Shown here: piece after piece, positions 38,201 to 45,480 of the stretch
Numbering within the stretch: position 1 is the stretch's first letter
How the letters are laid out: each line of letters starts with the position of its first letter
DNA from: Branchiostoma lanceolatum
Taxonomy: Eukaryota; Chordata; Leptocardii; Amphioxiformes; Branchiostomatidae
NCBI RefSeq assembly: GCF_035083965.1
Contig: NC_089730.1
Span: 18,104,242-18,168,241, forward strand
Reading direction: 5' to 3'
Length of the DNA stretch: 64,000 nucleotides
Program-made: the position numbers and the translations under genes
The notes under the pieces: model-generated
The model's database searches: none
Told to the model about the DNA's origin: nothing
What the model saw: the letters and a program-made list of their open reading frames with translations, nothing else

Positions 38201-41200
38201 CACACATACATACGCACAAACTCACGCACACCCACGCACACGTGGCCTCCACTCAGGACGCAGGGCTGGACCAGAATGTAGTGGTAGGTATCTACACACA
38301 TATATGCATGGGCACACACACACATGCACAAACTCAGGCACACACACACACACAAATGGCCTCCAGTCAGGACGCAGGGCTGGATCAGAAGGTTGTGGTA
38401 GGTATTTAGTAAACAAACTTATCAGACATTTTATCTATCTTTGAATAAACGTTCCCTGCACTCACTCCTGGCCTTTACGTAGGACTCAGAGCTGGTCAGG
38501 AGCATTATTTTACATCTTTCAGCAGAATTTGTTGATTGCCAGAAAGTTGCTGAATTGACCAGAGAGTCAACCATATTTTTCAATACCTACTCAAACACTT
38601 TAGACGAGGCTCAGTGACCATTGCGAATATTGGTTGATCCTTAAAAATCATGCAGTAATCGAGATGACACTAGATGTATTGCTGCTGAAAAGGTCCTAGA
38701 GAGCTTGCAGACTTGTTGGGCAAGCTATTTTCCTGTTGAGTGATGCTCTCTCAAATAAATGTAATATCCATTGATTTGCCATTGATGGAACTTCTAAATG
38801 ATTTAATGGATGTGTCAGCCCCAGGATGACGACATAGATGTGGGAGTGCTGGTGGGGACTGTCGTTGGTACCATTGTGTTCCTCAGCTGCATCTTCATAT
38901 CCATCACTGTCTGGTGAGTAGAACACACCATCATCATTAAACAAATTATTAACAAAACTGTATATTTATTAATTTTCATGGCGCCTGAATTTCGCAGTGG
39001 ATGGGGAAGGAAATGATTTAGTAGTGTGGTAACCATCACATTGGAATCGCATATTTATGGATTTGCAAAGGAGAGGTCACTATAAAAACCGCAAAACAGC
39101 CTCAGACTATACATGCGTCAATCTACTGGGCAGGTATCTGAAAGGTCGTACTGTGTGCAATAAGTTTCCCTAGAATATGTTGAAGTTTCCAATAGACTAA
39201 GTACACAATGGACATAATTAAGTCTACCTGTATATATTGAAGCCTCTATTTTGTGTCTGACTCAATAACTCCTATTAGTAGGTGATTGTACTATGTACAT
39301 GTACATGTAGGTTCCCTACAATGTATCAAAGTCTTCTAACATGTGTTAATGTACCTGTATCCTAGGAGATCGTACTTTGCGGACAAGAAGACCCCCAAGA
39401 CCCCCCACCAGCAGTTCTCGTTCCTGCAGCATGGGTTCGGTGTGGAGGGGTGGGGGAACAGGGGGGACCGCTTCGAGCTGGAGTATCACCCCCCTCCCAA
39501 CATGATCAAGTGAGACAACGTCATACAGTTATCATATTAAACCAGTTGTAAACACTATTACATTGTAAACTTCTTTTCTCTTGGGTAGAGATTGTGATCT
39601 GGTAGTATCACTGATTCTGCCATTAGAGATCTTGACCGTCTCTGTTGACAGAGACTTTGACCATGCAGGTGCTAGGATATAAATCATGATGATATAGACT
39701 GTTATAACACTAGTCTACAGACCCTATCTTTCTGGGGGTCACTTCTTCTTTGGAGATAGTGGCTAATGAATAGTCCCATGTTTTTAATGACTAGGTTTTA
39801 TGATTTTGGTGAAAATATTAGTTTTTGATACTTACATCTACCATTGAAAAAATTGCCAGACTTTGCTTTTCCCTTTTGTATACACTGATCCTTTAATCAT
39901 TGCTTGCTTTGAGAATACACACACACAGACCTTACAGTTTTGTGTTGTTCCTGTCGTTAGGTCGAAACCAATGGGGTACCTGACCTTGAAGAGAATGGTG
40001 GAGGACATTAAGAACGCAGATGACGGAGCGCTGGCAGTGCTGAAGCAGGAGTTTGAGGTGGGCGGGGTCATTGCCATGACAACTTCATCTTATCATGATA
40101 AACAATTTGCTTGTTTTGCTTTCTCATACTTGTTTTGAAACTTACTTACTCTTTTGAGCTGTGTACTTAAACACAATTTTATGCACTGGTACATGTACGT
40201 GCCCATACCTGTACCAGTCCTGAACTTCTTGTGTCATCTGTTTTACAGTCTGAGCCATTGTAATTTGTAGCACTCATTGTAAATCACTTGACTGATTTCT
40301 CAGTTTTTTATCAGAGCAGTATCAGAAAATGTTTTGAAAATTCTTGCCTTGCTGCACTTTGTTTCTCAACAGAGTGTTCCTCTGAACCAAGCCAAGATTC
40401 ACCACACACCGTGTGGCACTGAGCAGAAGAACCGCTACATGAATGTCCTGCCGAGTAAGTAAAATATATCCGTCTCAACTTTTCTTATGTTTTAATATCA
40501 TGTGTATTGTCCACTCCCATACATATATGTTAAGTGCACCATCTGTAAACTGTAACCTTATGAAACTCAAAGATACGGAATGTTTGTTGTTGTTTTCCAG
40601 ACCCGCACACCTCTGTGAAGTTGTTGCAGCTGAACTCTGATACCACCACTGAGTACATCAATGCCAACCACATCAGGGTACTGTTAACATACATATGTAT
40701 CTTATAATGTCTTTGATGTGGCACAGTCAAACTTCCATGGACACTAGAATCTGACATGGAATAAAGTGGCATCAGGCCTAGGAAAATTAATGCTGTATTA
40801 CCCATCAAACAATTAGGCCCCCAATAGCTTGGCACTGGTAGATTTTGATTTGTAAGGCGTATCAAAACCATCATCATGGTCATTCTTTCAGCTTATTTTC
40901 AATACATACACAGACTGTGATAATGATTATAATTGTGACAAATGCATTTCCATGTTCTGTCTCAGGGCTATGACCGTCGACAGAATGCCTACATCGCCGC
41001 ACAAGGTACCGTCATATTTCTTAACCAAGATAGAAGAAATTGGAGACTAAAGATTTGACTTCTGTCCTTTTATGTATTGCATCTAATCTCAGTTGTATTT
41101 CCCAGTACCATTGCTTACACTTTGTAGTTTATTGGTTAAGTTTTATAGGGAATATGAAAGCTGAAGGTTACAAATCAGTAATCATATCATATTCACTTGT

Positions 41201-44200
41201 TGTTGTGCGGTATACTTTTGTATTTGAGGCCAGGACAATAAGTATACATTTAGTTAGTTATATGCAAATTGTTCTAGTAGTAAGATGAAATACTAGAATT
41301 TTCAATCAAGAATATTTTCATCTCTGTTTGCTCCCTTTGCTGCATTTAATACCCTTTGCTACACCTAATTGAGGAGGTATTGTCCTTTTTCCTTCCCTTA
41401 CACCCCCTGTCTACAGGTCCCCTTGGTACGACCCGTCAGGACTTCTGGAGGATGGTGTGGGAGCAGAACGTGGACATCATCGTCATGACAACGGGGCTGG
41501 TGGAGAGAGATCGAGTGAGTCAGCATGAAGCTTATCAGCACACACACTATTTCAGGTTTCAATTTGAGGCTGCACGCCCTAAAGTCATGACTTTGTGGTG
41601 ATATTGACATGAGTTGACATTAATATTCTGTGCACTTGTAAGTTCATCTGTGTTGGTAGAAGTCATTCTGAATCAAATTTAACTGCAACTTGCCCACGCA
41701 AAGTTGTGCTCAATCAAATTTTCAACCAATCTGGGTTCTACAACCATCCCTCAACACAGACGAAGGCCGCCATAGACTTTTTGCAACTTATGATCCACTG
41801 CACACCAAGCCATGTGTCCTATGTGCATTAGTTGACGTCACAGATTCGGAAGAAGTGGATTGCTCATTACGTGACAGAGGCTGGAGCTGATAAGCCAAAA
41901 ATCTGGTTAATATTCTGTGTGTTTGTTCCTTCAGGTGAAGTGTGCCCGCTACTGGCCCAACTCGAGCGGCAAGACCAAACACGAGGACTACGGGGACCTG
42001 ATCGTCACGGTGCTGAGCGAGGACAAGAACCAGAAGTACGCCATCACCAGGATGGAGCTGCAACACAAGGTGGGTATACAGCACTGCTGGGGTGGGATGT
42101 CTTGTTCTTTACCCTTGCCAAGAAAGTCATATTTTTGGTTGCGTGTGTCTGTGTGAGTATGAATTGGACAACTCAAGAATGCCTTGGTAGATTGACTTTA
42201 TATTTGGTATGTGGGTAGGTCTTACTGTGACCTCAGTATGATTTGATTTTGGGGTCTTAAGACTTTCCACACCACGTAACAGACCTGCCCCTGGGGCTGA
42301 ACACATTTCACACCATATAACAGACCTGTCCCTGGTGCTGAACACATTTTACACCATGTAACAGACCTGCCCCTGTTGCTGAACACTAACTACACCATGT
42401 ACAGGCCTGTCCCTTGTGCTGAATATTAACCACACCATTTGAAATACCTGTCCTTGGTGCTGAACACTAACCACACCATGGAACAGACCTGTCTCTGGTG
42501 CTGAATATCCTTAACACCATGCAACAATGTAATCATCAGCGTTCTTTTTCTACAGGATGCCTCCGAGGTTCGTCACATCTGGCACTACTGGTACACATCC
42601 TGGCCAGACTTTGGTGAGTCTATTCAACTCAAAATAGGTATTAGAACTACATGTGTCAATCACGATTGTGAATAAAACATGGAAAATAGGAGTCAGGCAT
42701 TGACTCTTCTTAGCCCATATCAGAAATGGTTTGTTCCAACAGTCTAGCTCCTATGTTTATTTTTTTCTGCATTTAAGTTTGCAGGTTTTTATTTCGCGCC
42801 AAGGGGAAAATGGAGTGTTCGTAGTGGTTTTAAGTTTGCGGTGATACGGTCGCTGTGAAAATCGTGAACATAAAACCACTATGAATATTTCTGCATTTAC
42901 AGTGCTATGTAAGAAACTACGTATGGCTGAGAACTAATTGAATTGTGGGTTTTTTCTCCATTTTCCCTCATAAGGCGTTCCTGATGAACCAGACTACATC
43001 CTGGACCTGCTGGAGGACATGAACTGTCACCGCGCCCGCTCCAAACCTGTCATCGTTCACTGCAGGCATGAATCAATTTTTTTCCCTCTCTTTCTTTAAA
43101 AGAATTGTAACAATGATCAACTCTACTGTAACGTCAACTCAGGTTCCCTAAGACACCCTTTTTTTTAATGTCTTGGTCCTAGGGTATCCGGCAGAATTAT
43201 GGGAGTTGACATTACATGCAATTTCTTAGGAAGAGAATACATACCAAAAACACCAAAAAGTAAACTAAATGAACAATCGTACATCTTGTATTTTTAAAGG
43301 CAAGCCAGGTAAAGTCAAGCCAAGTGACTCCAAGGATAGTACTGTTGTTCTTGAGTAGTAACAGCTTGTTTCCTTTCTTGCACAGTGCTGGGCTGGGCAG
43401 AACTGGAGCCTTTATAGGCATTGACATGGGCATGGAGCAGGTACTGTCACATTTTATTGTCTGTATCTTAAAAGTTGTAGTTTTTTCCAGTTTTGCTATA
43501 ATACAAATTTTTATATGAGTTCAAAGCTCATTTTTTTAGATTTTATCTGATTCCATCTGCAACAATCTTTCACTGCAATGCTAAGTAACTGCTTTCTTTT
43601 TGATGATCTTTGTTCTTCCTTTTTTTTTCAAAACAGCTTTTTTTGGCCTTGTTGGTAAGGGTGTCCACTTTCAACAGATGTGGAACTAGCTTAATCCCAT
43701 GAAACTGTCTTCCGTAGATTCAGAATGAGAGCATTGTGGACCCCCTCCTGTACTTCACCAGGATCCGTCAGGACCGCGGGGGCTCTGTCCAGACTCTGGT
43801 AAGCCTTACATTTACATACTTGTATCTCCGTCTTGCTATTGCATTGATTACAACAGCCATGCTGACATGTGACCTATACTATTATTAACTATGCATGATA
43901 GCTAGTTTTAAAAGTTCAGTTTTGAGCTGTTACTTAATCTTCTTAGGTGTTGTACACTGCTATAAAATGCTGAAAGTTGAAGTCATTAACACTAGTGGAA
44001 AAGCTGTTTATAGTGTCACCCTCTGTCTGTAACTGATAAGTAAAAAATATCTCAGATTGTCAACTCGTGTGCTTCTGTACTACTGACTGTTGGACCCGCC
44101 TAGTGCAGTGAGCTTGTGTTATTGTATATGATTTCCTTTTAAATCCAAACCAAAAAAAAACTTTTAAGACTGTATTTTGTACATTCACTCGTAATGTAAA

Positions 44201-44645
44201 AAGTGTTTCCGTCACCACAAGGAGAAGACTGTACGATTTAAGTAAAAAGTATTTCCATCACCATAATCACCATTAGATTTATGTTCAAACCTGTCACCAA
44301 CAGAAGTAGATCTAGATCTTAGTACTTCGCTTAATTACTATCCTAGTATAGGTATTAACTATTGATATCAGTGTATTTATAATCTTCATTCATTACTAGA
44401 TGTGTTTGTAATGAGCCTTGAAGCATGTATTTACAATAACAATTATTATATATATAGAATTATCATTAATTTGTTTTGAATATTTCCCCCTCCAGGCACA
44501 GTACATCTTCATCCACCAGGTGCTGCTGCTGTACTTTGAGCGGAAGCGCAGCGAGCTGGCCATGCAGCCCGACCTGACCCGCCTGTCCATGAGCACCATG
44601 TCCCAGGGCGCCAGCTCGCTTACACAGCTCACAGCCATGCTCTAA
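11443..44645 (+). CDS. Receptor tyrosine phosphatase: Reeler-like, 14 Ig, TM, single PTP
   Basis: Forty-nine coding exons from ATG 11443 to TAA 44643-44645, total 6108 nt, 2035 residues; every junction keeps phase. Order: short N-terminus and hydrophobic signal (residues about 17-36), Reeler-like region (about 68-197), 14 Ig domains (about 209-1478), possible SEA-like region (about 1490-1594), Thr/Pro juxtamembrane (1594-1635), transmembrane helix (about 1643-1667) and one PTP domain (about 1760-2015) with WPDFGVP (D1909) and [10 protein letters not shown] (C1940, R1946). It should sit in the plasma membrane and dephosphorylate phosphotyrosine proteins in response to an extracellular partner. 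No fibronectin III repeats and no second PTP domain are present, unlike LAR-type receptors. Exons are listed in the module entries below. Introns carry several mobile elements and minisatellites. Confidence 0.9.
11872..11950. repeat. Copy of the CCAAGCAGAGG dispersed element
   Basis: Starts CCAAGCAGAGGTTCTGCTACG and continues TGGTTTTTGACATGTTTTTAGG and a TTTGTC-rich end. The same text occurs at 24285-24360 and, complete with inverted ends, at 47453-47574. It lies just after the exon 2 donor of the receptor phosphatase. Confidence 0.55.
12634..13150. repeat. Minisatellite with an inverted second half
   Basis: About seven imperfect units of roughly 50 bp built from CCTATGTTCCGACATCC and TATGTTCATCCAACACCC TTAAATGT up to about 12990, then units such as GAACATAGGGGTGTCC in the opposite orientation to about 13150. 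The two halves could form a long hairpin. It lies in the intron after exon 3 of the receptor phosphatase. Its open frames are repeat-derived and not genes. Confidence 0.7.
13425..14011. mobile_element. hAT-like inverted-repeat element with GTGCACC motifs
   Basis: Begins CAGGGCTCGAAATT and ends ATTTCGAGCTCTG, imperfect inverted ends; flanked by CATAA direct repeats (13420-13424 and 14012-14016). Subterminal GTGCACC/GGTGCAC motifs recur on both sides. CAGGG ends suggest hAT superfamily, although a full 8-bp duplication is not clear. It carries no transposase. A LINE 3' end is inserted at about 13504-13672. Confidence 0.6.
13504..13672 (-). mobile_element. 5'-truncated LINE 3' end with (ATACAG)n tail
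   Basis: On the minus strand it reads a coding tail ending DRSV-stop-like codons, then GACCAGCTGCTGCCGCGCCG, GCCTGCGAAGCTGGTGTG, GCGGTTATACCGGCTATAT and a tail of ATACAG repeats. The same 3' end occurs on the + strand at 57363-57482 with a longer coding part. It is nested inside the hAT-like element. Confidence 0.72.
15030..15255. repeat. Palindromic dispersed element (TGCAGAAATATTCGC family)
   Basis: Ends are near TACTGTAAATCTAATGCAG and CTGCATTTACAGTA in inverse orientation, with GTGGTTTT and CCGCGAAAAACC motifs between. Related stretches occur at about 29560-29840, 42770-42905 and 46175-46380. No coding capacity; probably a non-autonomous DNA element family. Confidence 0.5.
17666..35654 (+). 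CDS. Receptor PTP module 2: 14 immunoglobulin domains
   Basis: Exons: 17666-17713, 18292-18419, 20283-20388 (Ig1); 20752-21024 (Ig2); 21578-21704, 22120-22247 (Ig3); 22670-22797, 23389-23524 (Ig4); 23984-24083, 24738-24907 (Ig5); 25437-25578, 25994-26130 (Ig6); 26652-26833, 27456-27543 (Ig7); 28279-28400, 29213-29363 (Ig8); 29898-30170 (Ig9); 30659-30928 (Ig10); 31722-31997 (Ig11); 32617-32796, 33548-33655 (Ig12); 34006-34293 (Ig13); 34570-34636, 35033-35107, 35548-35654 (Ig14). Each domain has the Cys-x(10-15)-Trp core and a D-x-G-x-Y-x-C C-terminal motif (I-set, hemicentin-like), e.g. [13 protein letters not shown]. All domain borders are phase 1; internal splits are phase 0 or 2. Likely an adhesive or ligand-binding rod. 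Confidence 0.88.
18690..18815 (-). repeat. tRNA-derived SINE-like fragment
   Basis: The minus strand shows TAGCTCAACTGGTAGCAG (A-box like) followed about 35 bp later by CTTGGTTCCAATA (weak B-box like). It lacks a full cloverleaf, so it is not a tRNA gene. Confidence 0.35.
18905..20170. repeat. 52-bp minisatellite, about 23 units
   Basis: Tandem units of 52 bp such as AAGGCTGGGGATGGTGCAGG-GTAGTACAGGGTGGGGATGG-TCCTTCAGCACG, partly arranged as 104-bp pairs of two unit types. The array fills most of the intron between the second and third exons of Ig1 and ends about 110 bp before the acceptor at 20282. Many units contain TCTTTCAGTACTAAGG, which looks like an acceptor next to a branch-point-like TACTAAG. 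Frames within it are not genes. Confidence 0.88.
22495..22612 (-). repeat. tRNA-derived SINE-like fragment
   Basis: On the minus strand GTTCAGCAGGTGGAGTG (A-box like) precedes GGGTTTAAATCCTACCC (B-box like). No intact tRNA structure is seen; it is an intronic SINE remnant. Confidence 0.45.
24190..24440. repeat. Direct duplication plus CCAAGCAGAGG element in an Ig5 intron
   Basis: A stretch with CCATCAGGTCTCCAGTCTAG and GGGCAACTTCTGTTATC recurs about 147 bp later as CCTATCAGGTCTTCAGTCTA and GGGCAACTTCAGTTATC. Between them lies a copy of the CCAAGCAGAGG element with TGGTTTTTGACATG. A local duplication appears to have trapped part of the element. Confidence 0.55.
27950..28245 (-). mobile_element. 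tRNA-derived SINE
   Basis: The minus strand begins GGTGCAATGGCCTAGTGGGT with A box TGGCCTAGTGGGTAGAG (28218-28235) and B box GAGTTCGAACCCC (28178-28190), then a tRNA-unrelated body of about 200 bp. A related, more diverged copy is at 56700-56868. It lies in the intron between the two halves of the Ig7/Ig8 region. A functional tRNA is excluded by the lack of an acceptor stem. Confidence 0.75.
29560..29840. repeat. Copies of the palindromic TGCAGAAAT/CCACTGCGAA family
   Basis: Contains CAATGCAGAAATGTTTGTGG, TTTCACTGCGAACTTAAAAT and, further on, CGCGAACTTAAAACCACTGC, all belonging to the family seen at 15030-15255 and 42770-42905. It ends about 55 bp before the Ig9 exon. Confidence 0.45.
31313..31705. 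mobile_element. pogo/Tigger-like non-autonomous element, 393 bp
   Basis: Left end CAGTAGAAACCGCTTATTTG and right end (reverse complement) CAGCAGAAACCAGTTAATTG match over about 20 bp, each flanked by TA (31311-31312, 31706-31707). CAGTAGAAACC ends and TA duplications fit the pogo/Tigger group of the Tc1/mariner superfamily. It ends only 16 bp before the Ig11 exon at 31722. Confidence 0.72.
33060..33500. repeat. Minisatellite of about 30-bp units in the Ig12 intron
   Basis: Imperfect repeats of TGCTGTCCTTGGTGCTGAA followed by ACATTCACAG-type text, roughly 13 units. They lie between the two Ig12 exons and end about 50 bp before the acceptor. Confidence 0.75.
36033..38913 (+). CDS. Receptor PTP module 3: SEA-like region, juxtamembrane, TM
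   Basis: Exons 36033-36064, 36469-36543, 36938-37087, 37555-37642, 38045-38169, 38819-38913. The segment [10 protein letters not shown] ... [20 protein letters not shown] ... [10 protein letters not shown] resembles the alpha-helix then beta-strand layout of SEA or ferredoxin-like membrane-proximal domains; this is a structural guess. It is followed by a proline stretch ([10 protein letters not shown]) and a Thr/Pro segment. Exon 38819-38913 encodes [10 protein letters not shown] then a hydrophobic run ([20 protein letters not shown]), the single transmembrane helix. The exon ending at 38169 has two further copies of its 3' end and donor downstream (see tandem repeat 38107-38403). Confidence 0.78.
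38107..38403 (+). repeat. Triplicated exon end with 5' splice site, 114-bp period
   Basis: Three copies of GCCTCCA-x-x-CAGGACGCAGGGCTG, then GTG/GTAGGTAT, have donors at 38170, 38284 and 38398, exactly 114 bp apart. Between copies is CA-rich sequence (CACACACAT...). The coding frame stays open through all three copies, stopping only at 38407-38409. Each donor is phase 0, so any of the three can join the transmembrane exon. Confidence 0.85.
39366..44645 (+). CDS. Receptor PTP module 4: cytoplasmic tyrosine phosphatase domain
   Basis: Exons 39366-39509, 39961-40057, 40373-40454, 40601-40677, 40966-41005, 41417-41514, 41935-42069, 42556-42613, 42975-43065, 43386-43440, 43718-43798, 44496-44645. 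Signature motifs are all present: [71 protein letters not shown] (general acid D1909), [12 protein letters not shown] (nucleophile C1940, R1946) and [11 protein letters not shown] (Q-loop). The domain should be catalytically active. There is one domain only; no D2 domain follows. The intron after 43065 begins with GC instead of GT. The last codons (LTQLTAML) belong to the first unit of a 3' minisatellite. Confidence 0.92.
42255..42535. repeat. Minisatellite of about 37-bp units in a PTP intron
   Basis: About seven units of CACACCATGTAACAGACCTG followed by TCCCTGGTGCTGAACA. It lies just before the exon that carries the WPD loop (starts 42556). Confidence 0.75.
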
Positions 44646-45480
44646 CTCACACAGCCCACAGCCATGCTCTGACTCACACAGCCCACAGCCATGCTCTGAC
44701 TCACCAGGGGACCAGGACTCACACAGCTTACAGCCATGCTCTAACTCACACAGCCCACAGCCATGCTCTAACTCACACAGCCCACAGCCATGCTCAGACT
44801 CACACAGCCCACAGCCATGCTCTGACTCACCAGGGGACCAGGACTCACACAGCCCACAGCCATGCTCTAACTCACACAGCCCACAGCCATGCTCTAACTC
44901 ACACAGCCCACAGCCATGCTCTAACTCACACAGCCCACAGCCATGCTCAGACTCACACAGCCCACAGCCATGCTCTAACTCACACAGCCCACAGCCATGC
45001 TCTGACTCACACCACCAGGACTCACACAGCTCACAGCCATGCTCTGACTCACACCGCCAGGGCACCAGGACACCAGCTTGCTCACACAGCTCACAGCCAT
45101 GCTCTGATTTACACAGCTCACACCACCATGTCCCAGGTCGCTGACTCACTCACACAGCTCACAGCCATGCTCTGACTCACAGCATACAGGCTCACACAGG
45201 CCACAGCTATGCTCTGACTCAAAGCACAAGGACTCACACAGCTCACATCACATCTTCTGACTCACAGCCAGACCTGCCCCACAAGGGCACCAACTAACTC
45301 TCACAGCTCATGGTCATGGTCTGACTCGTAGCACCAGGTTACCAGCTTGCTCACACAGCTTACAGCTATGCTCTAACTCACAGCATACAGGCTCACACAG
45401 GCCACAGCCATGCTCTGACTCAAAGCACAAGGACTCATACAGCCCACAGCCATGCTCAGACTCACGGCATACAGGCTAGA
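44595..45480 (+). repeat. 27-bp minisatellite starting inside the last exon
   Basis: Unit CACACAGCCCACAGCCATGC then TCTAACT; 27 bp, so the frame is kept from unit to unit. The first unit encodes LTQLTAML and the TAA stop of the receptor phosphatase; later units carry TAA or TGA at the same place. Some units are joined by CACCAGGGGACCAGGACT. The array becomes irregular after about 45150. Its opposite strand has a 227-codon open frame of pure repeat. Confidence 0.88.

Noticed and set aside
38696-39039. Minus-strand frames over the transmembrane exon
   Set aside because: Antisense of the TM exon and flanking introns, no independent signal.
44466-45149. Minus-strand 227-codon frame with repeated EHGCGLCE
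   Set aside because: It is created by the 27-bp minisatellite, whose unit length is a multiple of three, plus the antisense of the last PTP exon.
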